Source: Leptobrachium leishanense
Taxonomy: Eukaryota; Chordata; Amphibia; Anura; Megophryidae
Length of the DNA stretch: 64,000 nucleotides
Reading direction: 5' to 3'
Assembly: GCA_009667805.1 (NCBI GenBank)
Contig: CM019072.1
Coordinates: 33,473,519 to 33,537,518, forward strand
This document shows positions 22,384 through 34,140 of the stretch, one piece after another (position 1 is the stretch's first letter; each line of letters begins with the position of its first letter). A program made the position numbers and the translations under genes. The notes below the pieces were generated by a model. The model saw only the letters and a list, made by a program, of their open reading frames with translations, was not told the origin of the DNA and searched no databases.

Positions 22384-22701
22384 GGCCCCGTTCACACCTA
22401 GTCGTTTTAACGCGCGTTCGTGCACGCTTTAAAACGCATGAACGGGGAAATCCCATGCTTTGCTATGGGCCCCATTCAGACCTAAGCGTTTCAGAGCGCG
22501 CAGGAACGCGCTTTAAAACGACCGACAGAAAAAAGAAGTTCGGGAGCTTCTTTTCGGTCATACAGCAGCGCGTTCGCAGCCATATCATAGCCGCGAACGC
22601 GCTGCAACGCACGTTCGCACGTTTTTTTGTATGCGCGAACGCGCGTAAAAAAAACGCGCGCATTGCGCGATGCAGCGCTACGCCCAGGTGTGAACCCAGC
22701 C
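22384..22701. mobile_element. PIF/Harbinger-type MITE, 318 bp
   Basis: The termini GGCCCCGTTCACACCTAG and CCAGGTGTGAACCCAGCC are near inverts. The left flank has TTAA and the right has TTA. CpG-rich subterminal blocks such as 'gcgaacgcgc' recur. Confidence 0.75.
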
Positions 22702-22704
22702 TTA

Positions 22705-25470
22705 GAGAGGAGGTGATAGGAGTAATTTCCGAAGATGGCTTCCGAATATTTTTTTTTTCCCCCTTATGTTTTTCATTGTTGATTTAAAGGACATAACAAT
22801 CCCTCCTGACGCTATTTTGGCAACCACACTTTAGGACCAGATAAAACGCAACCAGCATATAAACGAGTGCTTGCATCACTTCTCTTAACCTGAAATCTAT
22901 TTTAAAAGAAATGCATTAAACAAAAAACACATAAACATCAGCTTCTCTGAGGAATAAGCGGGTTTGTGGAAAATAAGCTATGAAGCAGGTGTGCTTGTGA
23001 CGTAGCGGGACGAATAGGGGCAGAGGGGAGAGGCGGGTTGGACGTAGACACTAACATCTGGATCTAGACTGAGACCTTCTGCTGGGAGGCATTACCCGGC
23101 GCGAGACTATAGAGAGCACCTTACCACATACTGAATTTCCCATCTACTGTACTTTCGAGTGCAGAGCTAAAAAGACAAAATGGGACAAAGATGAGCTTGC
23201 TCTTATGTGCCTGGGCAACAGCACTAGAAATGAACCCTTGTATAACTACGAGCTCTATTAAACGTTCACAGAATGCAAAATGCGTCGGGCACGCTGAGGC
23301 ACTCGTTAGTATTTCCCCTTCAAACCTATAGCTACTTCTTGGTTTATTTATGTTGTAAAGAAAAGAATGTGGAGGTGAAACGTTCAGACCTCTTACACAG
23401 GGAAAGGAGGTATTGCTCACACTCAACTGAGGATAAGGAGCAAGTGTTCAGGTCAATCTGGGAGGGAGCGTGACTCTCGCTCATATAAATGGGAGGCACA
23501 TCCCTCACGCTCAACAGAGGCACCACATTCATTCTCACTTTTAGGGCAAATAGATTTTTTAAAATTAATCTGTTGTAAAAGAAAAGTGATAATGTGGGCA
23601 TCACTTTCTTGGGCAAAAGAGAAGGGAGGCACAAGTCATGGTTAACAGAAGGAGAATAACTGCACTCACTTGCAACGGGATGAACGCATCACTAATTGAG
23701 GGAGACAGCCATGCACACGGGGGATGATGGAATGGTCTTTGACAGCATGCAAAACGACACTCCGTGCGTGGAGCAGAAAGGAATTAATATTCTCAAGGAC
23801 AGGAGGGAGAGGGGAGCATCAAATCCATTCACAAGAGGGAGACAAGACACCACTTAACAGAGGGAAGAGCGACAGCACTTAAGCTCAGACGAGGTAGAGA
23901 CTGCTTTCTGCTGTAAATGAGGAAGAGAAGGCGTCACGCGTGCATGAATGAGAAGAGAGAATGGAGGCACCAGTCAAGCTCCAAAGGAGACCAGGGATCC
24001 AAAGAGATCCAGAGAGACAAAGTATATGCCTAAAAAGAACAATTCCAACAATTATCGATGTGTAGAGATGTTCCAGTATCGTCTCACCTGAACTATTAGA
24101 AATTTGTACGGGAATAATAAACAAAACACCAACGTAAAAATAAAAATCACAATCCATCCTTACATATCTATAACCTGCTCTTAGTGGTAGGGGGACGGCC
24201 TTTCAGGAGAGGAGGTGGTCCTCTTATCATAAGGAACCTCAATAAATTACAGCAGAAGACCTTCAAGGCGGTCTCGGCTAGGAAAGAAAATTAAGAATTA
24301 GATTTTTCTACAAGAAATGTATAGGAGTTACTGGGTTGAGTATTTTAAGCTTTTCCATCATATCCTCCCAGAAATATCAAATATTTAATGGCAGCTGATG
24401 TAGGAGGCATCCCATGATTATTAGGAGATGTGTAGATCACTTGCAATGTTCGGAAATGCCTCTAATTGAGATGCGTGAAGCTCAGAGTTGCTCCAGAGTA
24501 CAGGGCGTATATTAAAAAGACCCAGAACAGCATATACACAATGCCTCCCCGCTCTCTATACACTGAAAGCCAGAGGTAATGAGATGCTTTGCTTACCCCT
24601 ATGTCACTCACAATGTATGCGGCTTCACAGCAGCATAAATCAAGCCGTGACTGTAGAATAAGGCAGCCCGTGATTGGCTGCGTTTACTGAATATATTAAA
24701 AGGCGAATGCATGTACAATGCTGTATGGATGTCGTCGTGATAAATATGGATGGATGGAGCGAGATACAGAGACAGAGTCACATCCTTTGATCCCACATCT
24801 TATGAGCTACATTTAATGTATCTGGTACATCTGTCAAATCGAAACAAATGAAGCCAGAATAAAAATCAGGACGCAGCAAGAAAGAGAGTAGGAATTTATG
24901 GATGTGAAAAACGCAGGAAACGCTATCCCAGGACCAGAATCCACATTCCTAGCTATGGATAAGGCTGCTATTCTGGGTTAAACCCACGGGAGTCGGAGTG
25001 AGGACAGGCTGTTGCTAGGGAACTGGAAGGAGAATTAAATCATATCCAAGTACGTCACTTACACCTTCTAATGTCAGATACGGCTGAGTGTGGCTCTCAC
25101 ATTCACAACTGGGTGCGACCTGAACAATCAAACACATTATAGGGGCAGCAAACACAGCTGACTGGCAACATACACAACGCCGGTCTGATCAACGACACGG
25201 TGGGAAGATTTGCAAATTATGGTGTAATACATTAAATGGAAACAATGGCTGTAGAACACACACACGCAGTCGTAAGGGAGGGAGGGGGGGGATCTCAGGA
25301 TTAGCAGGGGTTTTCTTAGGGAGAGGTTAATGGGCTAGCACCGTTCTGTATTATGGAAATCACCAGCACAATTCATTGACAAAATGTTGTGATCACATGT
25401 CGATTTTAGTAGGTTTGCGGTACCCTTACAAAACAATTGCACAAACATGATCTTGTGTGAGTGCTCCGGG
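22705..25470. other. Long intronic stretch, mostly unrecognised
   Basis: The stretch holds no exon with splice sites that I could recognise. From about 23400 to 23900 there is very loose repetition of 'gggaggca..' and 'ctcaacagagg', perhaps an old minisatellite. A short block 'tttgatcccacatcttatga' at 24787 recurs at 26044. Confidence 0.4.
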
Positions 25471-26026
25471 TTAAAGGGACTACAGGTGAGTGTCAAGGGG
25501 GTCTTCGAGGGACAGTATATTAAATAATTGACACCCCCTTGCCCTTAAATAATTGGCAGATGTTGCTGACAGCCTCTGCCCAATTATTTGTCTTCAATTT
25601 TTTTTTCCCCTTATAGATTACTTGGAAATACACACCCCTTTTCTCCCTCGGTGTGGGCTGATCCTCCTCTTCAGCTCAGGCCTTTCCGAAATGCAGAAAA
25701 CCTGCAGCTATCTAACACGATTTGCGTATGTAGCGCCTGCACAGAAAGATGGAACGGTGCTGAATGGAAATCCGAAGGCTCCTGTCTCCCAGAATGCTCG
25801 CTGCGAGCGGTCAGATACAGCATGATGTCAACACACAGAGCATGCTGACATCATCAGTGACCGACGGCCGGGATATTTAAATCTCACCTGCCTGGTGACG
25901 CTTCTGTGGGCGCAGGAAACTCCTCCACTTCAAAACAGCATTATCTCGAAAGTGTCCCGAAGGAGGGGGGGAGTGGGGGCAATCCGCACAACCCGACCAT
26001 GTTAGAAAGCTAAAGTGGTCCTTTAC
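25471..26026. mobile_element. Kolobok/T2-like element with TTAA-type ends
   Basis: It begins TTAAAGGGACTACAGGTG and ends CTAAAGTGGTCCTTTAC (the TSD decayed to TTAC). The interior 'ttctccctcggtg' to 'ctcctcttcagctcagg' recurs at 54930-55000. Confidence 0.6.
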
Positions 26027-26617
26027 AATTGTTGTGACCAAGGTTTGATCCCACATCTTATGAGCCACTCAGTATTGAGAGCCACTGGATTGGCTGGATG
26101 GTTCCTTGTGCGCCCAACGCTGCCTTGCCTTGTGATCATGTGACATGTTGCAGCTGGCAGCAAGTCATGTCCGGTGCGATAGATTCAGGCAAGGTTATTT
26201 TATACTGAATTATAGTTTTATAACAGGAAGGGGGTTGCAGAGTGTGGTGGGATTAGTGTTTAACCTCTTTGTTTCCCTGCCCTCCTATTATAACCCTTAT
26301 TGTGTCCCTTTAAATCATGGCGAGTTGCAAGGCATAAGTCACATTGAGTCATGTGCAGATGTGCAGCAACCTAGCTGCTCCACGGGTGTCTGTGTCTGGC
26401 CATGTTTGGGGACTCCCTAAGCAGGATACAACTGCTAAGCGAACTTCTGGCTGCTAGTCTGAGACGGTCTCAATGAAAGCAAAAAAATCCCCTATATTTT
26501 CCTCCTCTGCTCTCCCTTGGCTCCCACTGGCACAGAAGCCAGCTCAGATTGTTGTGCCAACAGTTTGTCCATGACTTGATACTTGATACAATGGATACTT
26601 TTGCCTAAACGTTGTAG
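26027..26617. other. Intronic sequence, nothing recognised
   Basis: No visible repeat structure apart from the short block shared with 24787. Confidence 0.4.
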
Positions 26618-26823
26618 TACCGACTGGGTGGAGTAGAGGTAACATCACTGCTCTGTGACAGTGGAGACTGGAGACACAGGTTCGATCCCGGCAATAGCAC
26701 CTCTCCAGTAAGTGTCCTTGGGCAAGACACCTAACGGTACACACTCGCCACCCAGGACATACTTGAAAAAAACGAGAGAAATCTCAATGTATCTTCCCTG
26801 GGAAAATACTTTCTCAAAAAAAA
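26618..26823 (+). mobile_element. tRNA-derived SINE with a LINE-matching tail
   Basis: The 5' part resembles a tRNA head: an A-box-like 'gggtggagtagaggtaac' and a clean B box GGTTCGATCCC at 26679-26689. The middle contains 'gtccttgggcaagacacc', a block known from tRNA-type fish SINEs. The 3' part (26752-26816) is the same 'ccaggacatacttgaaaa' to 'ttccctgggaaaatact' tail as the LINE at 13676, followed by an A run. This is the usual design of a SINE mobilised by a partner LINE. Confidence 0.8.
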
Positions 26824-27685
26824 GATCCATGGCAATTTTCCAACAATTCATCACTTTAGTCTTATTTCATATTTTACAAATCAAGAAGCATCCTTCAAAC
26901 ATAGAGAGACAGGGAAAATGCGGTGGTCACCGACTTTCAATTAGATCATGCACCTTGAACCATGACGGAAACATGTATTAATTACAGCCCATTGAATGAG
27001 ACAGGAACTCCGATTGCGATAGGTCTGCATGTACAGGATCTACCGGATCACAAGAAAGAAATTATCTGGGAATAATTTGGGTACATGAGCTCGTGGGATA
27101 AAGAAAAACGCACAAGTATCGCACAAACACAGCAACGAGGAATGTTACCAAGGCCTCTAATGTAGGTGAAAGCTTAATTTTTCTGTATTTTTTAGAAATA
27201 GCATCAAAAGCAGAAGGCATCCTCATCAAATTGGAAGCATGGAACACGCACACCCGCTTTGGCCACAACTATCCTTTATGTCTGCAGTGAAATGACACAC
27301 ATTTTGCACAGACCTGGATGTAATTTACATGCAAAGAATCTTAAACTCTATTTTCTGTTTTGTCTGCTTTCGCGTTCTTACATGATCACAAGGGTCCCTT
27401 TTGTGCCAACTGGACATGATCCAGATCACCCTGGCCCAGGAGGGTGTTATTTGTCCAATACTGACAGGAACGTATAGAACCTGGCAAGTCTATTAGGTCA
27501 AATAGTGTTCTATATAGAAAAAACAGTGTTCCGAGTCGACGGATTCATACCAGGAAGGCTGCAACTACCAGAAGTATCCAGCTCAGTAACATGTATAAAA
27601 CATAACATTTGTTTTTTTTCCAAATAGTGGTCTATGTTTGAATAATCTGGCACAAAATAAAAAATATATATAGATGTACACATAA
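26824..27685. other. Intronic sequence, nothing recognised
   Basis: No clear repeat or exon. AT-rich towards the right end. Confidence 0.4.
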
Positions 27686-28200
27686 AGTTTATTATTGCAG
27701 AAGTCATTTATACATCCCAGCAATACACAGAATTGCTTCACAGAGCTCATGTGCTACATTCCATATGCAGCGAGGAACTCTGGGTAAGACATGCAAATGA
27801 GGTTTGCAATTTCTCACCTTTTTGCATCCTGGGTCTGATTTAACTCCGAACCCTCTTACAAGTGCCTTGTCACACTTGATGGCTTTTTTTTTTTTGCAAA
27901 GGTCAGGCTTATGCAACCGGTCACTGCCACTCCTGTACAGCTGTTTCAGGCTTATTATGCCCTCATCAGCAGGAGATAGGCCGTGACCAGTTGCAGTTTG
28001 ATGCTCTACCCCTAAGGCAATGCGTCTAGCATTTTGACGAGGAGGCTTTGTGCATGGATGCTTGTAACGTGCGCATTTCGTGCGCGCGCTACAGCGTGTG
28101 ACCAGCCTAGTTGCAGCGGCACATCGCTGTGACGGATGCCGGTAGGCACTTCAGTACGGGTGCACCTAGTGCGCTCGTCTGACACCGGCCTAAAAAGGGT
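27686..28200. repeat. Family-B repeat, copy 3, with nested MITE
   Basis: It begins 'agtttattattgcagaagtc' and follows copy 1 through 'gacatgcaaatgaggtttgc' and 'ccctcatcagcaggagatag'. It has diverged from the copies at 15638 and 16025, so the family is old or has subfamilies. Confidence 0.7.
28016..28190. mobile_element. PIF/Harbinger-type MITE, deleted copy, TAA TSD
   Basis: The right terminus CGCTCGTCTGACACCGGCC matches the family. The left end GGCAATGCGTCTAGC is degenerate. TAA is present at 28013-28015 and 28191-28193. At 175 bp it is the shortest copy here. Confidence 0.65.
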
Positions 28201-28429
28201 GAAAACAGTCTCTTATGTTTAATCTAAATGTGCCATGGCCTGGCATAGCAGGCCTCTGTGATGCATGCGGCCTAATGCATGCTTGAGGCCTCCAAGTGGT
28301 TTTTGCCATGGGGCACGTTTTTAAGAGCTTGGAATAGGTCTCTGCTAATTTTCCTCAAATGTATGTATATTATAATTTGTGTCAGACAGTAAACAAAAAT
28401 CAAGACAGCAGTTAGGAGGACAATTAGCA

Positions 28430-30100
28430 GTCACAAGAAGCCAGGACTATTAGCCTGTCTACATCTAGAAACACCATGGTATTTAGACCTATTATGCTGC
28501 ATATGTACCTAGTAATTCCTGAGTGTCCAGGCCTGTTATCACGCACGCCGAGACTAGTAACCCTGATGACAGCTTCTAACACTGCACATGACTCTCTAGA
28601 AAGCCAGTAGGAGCCGTAAGGACTAATATCCTGCAAGTCCATACACCATTGAGCAGACCTATTCTCCAACAGGGCTCAGAAAACCCCACCAACATGGAGA
28701 AAAAAATGCCTTTTTGTCCTAAATAGTTTTCTATTGGGACCGTAAAATAATTTTAGGAACTGGTGACCTCCTGGTTCCTAGATTTATCAAGCACTGGTTT
28801 AGTAACCAGGCAAAGTGTAGTGAGAGGACCATGTATCTTGCTCATGTGGCTAGTAACCCCACAAACAGGGATGACTGACCAGCCATAATAATCTGCACAT
28901 AGGTCTCATGTTGGGCCACAAGTGGCAAAGTCCGGGTGGTGTTTTCTGAAAAATATGTCTTGTAACCCCTGACACAAGGATGACCAGGTCTATTTCCTTA
29001 AATGCGTGTCTAGTAAGCCCATTAACAGGCATGGAAACATCTATTATCCTGGCAAAGTCTGGCACGTATACAAATGGAGAGGACTAGTCCTATGTTCCTA
29101 CATTTATGTCAGTTAATCCCACAATAAAAGGTTGGCAAGGCCTATTTTCCTGCATATGTGAATAGTAACGCCACAAACAAGGCTGACCACAACTGCTCTG
29201 TAGCATATATGTCTAGTAAGCCCAGACAGGGATAAGCAGGCCTAGTTTTCTAAATATATGTATTTTTATAGAAGATAATTATTTGAAAAGGTTACCAATC
29301 CCACCATTTACAGGGTGTGTGTGTGTATAACATGGGTATTTAATCTCTTATGTGTTTATTTAATTTAATCTCCTATTATACAGCTTTTATATATTTTTCT
29401 ATGTGTTTCTGTGGGTGAGGGATACATCCATTGGTGAGCTGCACAGTTGTATATGAATATAGTGTCATTTTAAATATCACACAGCGCCGGGTAACATCTT
29501 TAACCCCAAGTGGGTCACCATCCTTGTTATATACAGTATGTGTCTTGTAAACCGACAAATAGGGGCGACCAAGCATATCACTAATGTATGTTTTTATTTA
29601 CCCCATAATAAAGGGGTGACCAGGGCTATTTTCCTGCATATGTGGCTAGTAACCCCACAAATTAGGATGAACAGGCCTATTTTCTTACATATATGCCCAA
29701 TAATCCCAAAATATGGATTGGCAAGGCCTATTTTCCTGCATACGGGAATAGTAACCCCACAGAGGTGGCCGCGCCTACTTTCTTGCCTAGGTCTCCACAG
29801 ACAAGGATGAGGCCTATTTTATGTGTCTAGGTATCCCACAAAACGGGGTGACCAAGCAACTTTACAATGCATGTTTAGATTTACCTCATATTTAACAGTG
29901 CCTGTGTCTATTTTCTTACATATGTGGCTAGTAACCCAACAAATATGGATGACATGGCCAATAATTATGTATATACGTTTAGTAACCGCATGAACGGGGG
30001 CAACCAAGCATAGTAACCCAACAAACAGGGATGACCAAGCCTATTTGCTATTCCTGTTTATAGTCAACCCGTAATAAGGGGTGGCCAGGGATATTTTACT
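28430..30100 (+). repeat. Degenerate tandem repeat, about 51-bp unit
   Basis: The consensus is roughly 'cctattttcctgcatatgtg' + 'gctagtaaccccacaaa' + 'caggatgaccagg'. Units are very diverged, with a non-repetitive gap near 29290-29530. The array spans about 1.6 kb. Confidence 0.85.
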
Positions 30101-30889
30101 ACAAATGCGAACCTATACGTACATAGGTTTCCTGCCTTATTAGCAGCCTTCGCATATTTGGGTGCCACCTCTCTGTGGCACAGAAGCAGGTTTGGTTCTC
30201 CTTTAGTTCCCTTCAAAATGGTAATGTAAAGGACAGATAGCTGCAATACTTCCACATAAATACCATCAGCCGTAAGAAATGAATCCGCTGATGCACGCAG
30301 TAACAGGGAGCTGCGCCTCTGCCGTGCTCAGTCCCTGTGTCAGTCACACCCAGTGCACTGCTGAGAAATCACCAGAATCTGCTCGACCTCTGGGGATGAA
30401 AGGCAGGCAGACATTTTAAACAAGCATCTATTTTCCTAGCAGCCGCAGGAACATTTCCACATCCCAGAAGCAACAAAATGTCAGATGAGACTTGCTGCAC
30501 ATCGCACGATCTAGAGAGGATGCCGTGGCAATGCAGAGGGTAGCGAACACACGCTGACTGCTGCACGCAAAGCAGAATAAACAGGATTTTTCACCATCCC
30601 CAGTCCTTCGTACAGTCAAAGAGAATGGTCTACGTCCCACTATACCAGTCTGGCCAGAATATACCCCACCTTGGTGGAAGAAAGGTCGGAAAGGGGGAGT
30701 AATGCAGCTTCTCTGTTTGTATTGGAGGCTTCACCTCATAAATAAGGCATGGTGCGATTTCATGGCAATAGCCAGATGTCTATTAAAACGGGAATAGAAG
30801 AATACACAAGGCAGGAGAGGCACGGCCGTACCTAGGAGTAAGGCAGATACATATAATGATGTAATACGTTGACAGAATGCAGTGTGAAC
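30101..30889. other. Intronic sequence, nothing recognised
   Basis: No repeat structure. Two overlapping minus-strand ORFs (30369-30640) show no family features. Confidence 0.4.
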
Positions 30890-31027
30890 CAGGGGGGGGT
30901 TCAACCTTGGACCTTCAGATGGTTTGGAACTACATTTCTAGCAAAGCTCTGTTGAGCCAATGACTGGCTGAGCATCATGGGAGATGCAATTCCGAAACAT
31001 CTGGAGGGTCAAAGCTGAGTAGCCCTG
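30890..31027. mobile_element. hAT-type MITE, 138 bp
   Basis: The left is CAGGGGGGGGTTCAACCTTGG and the right is AAAGCTGAGTAGCCCTG. The internal pair 'ccttcagatg'/'catctggagg' matches the family at 6284. The flanks GTGTGAAC and GTGTAAAA match at 6 of 8. Confidence 0.7.
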
Positions 31028-31130
31028 GTGTAAAAAGTGGGCTCCATTCACTAAGTGCAGAGAAGGCATCGACAGGTGCAAATTTCTTGAAATTAACAAT
31101 TTGTAAACGTCAGTGGCTAATCACACAGAT

Positions 31131-31315
31131 CAATGGTCCCCAACCCTGGTCCTCAGGTCCCACTAACAGGCCAGATTTTAAGGATTCCTTTGATGAAATG
31201 CAGACTGAACACTGCAATCGCTGAGCAACAAATCATATCGCCTGTGCTGTGCTTCAGAAATCTGGCAAACCTGGCCTGTTAGGGGTACTTGAGGACCAGG
31301 GTACGAGAGCCACTG
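31131..31315. mobile_element. hAT-type MITE, CAGTGGTTCCCAACC family, copy 2
   Basis: It begins CAATGGTCCCCAACCCTGG and ends CCAGGGTACGAGAGCCACTG. The interior is co-linear with the 10844 copy. No TSD is left. Confidence 0.85.
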
Positions 31316-31349
31316 GTATAGAGAAACATCAGCCAATACTCCTGATTTA

Positions 31350-31649
31350 GCCTTGAGTCAGACAAGTGCACTATGTGCGCCCGTACTGACGTGCCTCCCG
31401 GCGTCCGTCGCAGGGTTATGATGCTGCGACGAGGGCTGGCCACACTCTGCGGCACACGCACGAATTGCACGCGTGACAGCGGTCGTACTGCAAGTCTCTG
31501 CGCTGAAGCGCGTTCGACGGGGCTGCAAAGCGTGATCCTCCTTAACTAACTGCGCTCAGCGAGGTCGTCAGACAGGCGTCGGAGTGGAAGGAATGTCCAC
31601 ACCCACAGACGTTCCTTCCGCTCTTAAAATCGCTCCTCTGACACCAGCC
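31350..31649. mobile_element. PIF/Harbinger-type MITE, 300 bp, TTA TSD
   Basis: The left is GCCTTGAGTCAGACAAGTGC and the right is GCTCCTCTGACACCAGCC, with TTA at 31347-31349 and 31650-31652. The CpG-rich interior ('gttccttcc' palindromes) is shared with 49527. Confidence 0.8.
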
Positions 31650-32139
31650 TTAGTCCACATTTCCCTACGCCATTAGCTGACCTTCCACAGATAAGTGCAG
31701 CTTGCAAATTTCAGCTATGTTGCGCTTCTGGACGCCTACTCTGTTTATTGACTCAGGTCCTGTGTATTTTTGTGGATAGCGTAAGTCATGTAGGTGGAGG
31801 AAATCCGCTTTAGAAGAACATTTACAAACTAAAGAGGGATAAACAAAATATCAAGACTACTCATGTCCCGTACACAGATGTTGTTAGGGTCGCCCTCTAT
31901 TACGTCCTTATGAACGCAGGAAGTCCGCTAAAAACCATACTTGAATACTCTGTCACAGGTATTTATTAAATATTTTCTTCCATGTTTTTTTCTTTAATTT
32001 TACTCTACCAACCTACACAGGTTCAGACTCAAGAATGAACAATACCAAGTTGTTAACTGCTGGGAATGAAACCATTTTGGTTTACAATTCAACTGTCACT
32101 TGTAACAGAACGGTTACAGTTACAAGTATCTATAAAGCA

Positions 32140-32690
32140 CCAACAAGTTCTGTAGCGCTGTACACTAGGTGAGACAGAATAGCAAATAACAAACACACAG
32201 AACAGCAGGAGAGAGGACCCTGCTTGAGAGCTTACAATCTAAGAGGAGAGGGGTACCACACGAAGTGGGGGTAAATAGGGTATGTGAAGTAGCGGGGTGC
32301 ATTTGGGCTGGGTGGTAAAATGGAGCAAGTAATGTACAGTGGGGGATTATGGAGTGAGCCGATAGGCTTCTCTAAAGTAATGTGTTTTCAGAAACTTCTT
32401 GAAGGACTGGGGAGACAGGGAAAGACTGTTACGGAAAAGGGAGTGCCATAGAAAGGGGGCAGCTCGGGAAAAGTCCTGAAGGCGAGAGTTGGGGGTGGAG
32501 GTACGAGGAACTGATAGCATCATATCATTGGCAGAGCGAAGTGGTCGGGATAGGACATAACTGCTAAGAAGGGAGGAGATGTCGGCAGGGGACGCGGTTA
32601 TGGAGAGCTTTGTACGTGAGCACCAGTATTTTTAATTGGATTCTAAAAGGAAAAAGGGAGCCAATTCAGAGATTGACAAAGGGGCGAGAT
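32140..32690 (-). mobile_element. L2-like LINE, 3' fragment of ORF and 3' UTR
   Basis: On the minus strand, 32580 down to 32347 reads an open frame of 77 codons ending in a stop. It has LINE C-terminal features: SRPLRSANDMMLSVPRTST, DFSRAAPFLWHSL and FKKFLKTHYFREAY. Upstream the frame is broken. The 3' UTR (32140-32340) contains 'agattgtaagctct' and 'tgtacagcgctac', shared with 18040. The copy is 5'-truncated and has no catalytic domain. Confidence 0.75.
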
Positions 32691-32890
32691 GCGAGGGGTG
32701 AGGTGTGAGGGTATGAGAGGTGAGGGTATGAGAGGTGAGGGTATGAGAGGTGAGGGTATGAGAGGTGAGGGTATGAGAGGTGTGATAGGTGAGGGATGTG
32801 AGGTGAGGGGATGTGAGGGTATAAGAGGTGAGGGATGTGAGGTGGGGGATGTGAGGTGGGGGATGTGAGGTTATAAGAGGTGAGGGATTT
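32690..32890 (+). repeat. 15-bp purine-rich minisatellite
   Basis: The unit 'tgagggtatgagagg' is repeated, with variants 'tgagggatgtgagg'. The plus strand is almost all G, A and T. It adjoins the LINE ORF fragment. Confidence 0.9.
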
Positions 32891-34140
32891 GAGGTGGATG
32901 AACAGTTCAACCTTAGCCAATCACATACTGATATGGTGTGTTTATTGTTCATTTTTTTTAGTGAGTGATATTAGAATTTCCTCCTTTTGCCAGAAAATAC
33001 AATTTATCTATTCATGTGAAAATGACATAAATTTAAACTCAGTCAGGTGGTTTATAAATGTTACATTTACTCCCTACAGACAGGACCCTTAAAATGAAAA
33101 AATAAAAGCACTTTCCCACAAGTAGAGGCTATGAAGTGTGATCCAATCTTCTAACAGTTACTGTTAAACTGGTAATGTATACAATGGGATTTTGTGTGCG
33201 TTTCCACCTCCTACACATCAGAAGTTTTCAAAGTCTGCGTCACTCCCTTACCATTCCCCCTTACATCCTCCGATTATAAGCTTTCTTTAAAGCTCTTAGA
33301 AAAAACACCATGGGCCCTATATTCTGGCTGTACAGCAAAAAAAGTCACGAGAAAGTAACCATTAGCGGCTCCCTATTACCTGCTCTGGTATGACCAAGCA
33401 CAGTCACTAGTATGCTCCCTGCCATTTCATCGGACTCCATGGAGTCCACATTAGCGTTAAAGTCTATTGGGATCTATATGTTGACAGTATGCTTCGGTCT
33501 GTGGGAAGAGGCGTCAGCGGAATGCCGCGGGACATGGGAAGAGTATGGAAAATAAGGGTATTTTGTTTTGCGTGTGTACAGTATGCAATTTTTCTAAAAC
33601 AAAATCACTTTGGACTGACATTTGAAAGCTGGCGTTCTATTTATTCTCACGTACAGGCTGCAGACGAGAATAATGAGGGACCTTGGAATCAACATTATTC
33701 TCTAGCTGCCTTGAAAGTAGTGCATCCATTACAGTGGCCTACTGTGCCTTTTCACCACGTGGAACGAAAAGGCCAGCACAACGGCTATAATGCGGGCAAC
33801 CATATCAAAAATGACTAATGGCAATGATGGACAATCACTGCCGCCATCAGTGGACACTTTCCTTATGGTTGCTGGTATAAATCAGTGGCATGCAGGTGCC
33901 TCAAGTACCACGGCCGCCCTTCCTGTTGTGCCACTCGGGGCAGTTGCCCTCCTGCGCCCCCATCCCCCTTGATCGATCACTGCATACAAATCCATCCCCC
34001 TTGATATGTCACTGCATACAAAATCATATGAAGGGTTAGCCGCCATAGTAGCCGAGCTGCAAGAGAAGTTTGTGAATCGGGTGGAATAGCAGCGTGAGAC
34101 ATTGGCATTTCTGAACTTTTAAGTATGGTGGCTTGAAACA
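32891..34140. other. Intronic sequence, nothing recognised
   Basis: No clear repeat. The ORF at 33489-33818 (+) has no recognisable domain or splice context. Confidence 0.4.

Noticed and set aside
26618..26700. Functional tRNA gene at the B box
   Set aside because: The cloverleaf is not intact, and a SINE body and LINE tail follow. It is a SINE head.
15600..28200. Regularly spaced short repeats as a CRISPR-like array
   Set aside because: The repeats are long, diverged foldback transposons in a vertebrate intron.
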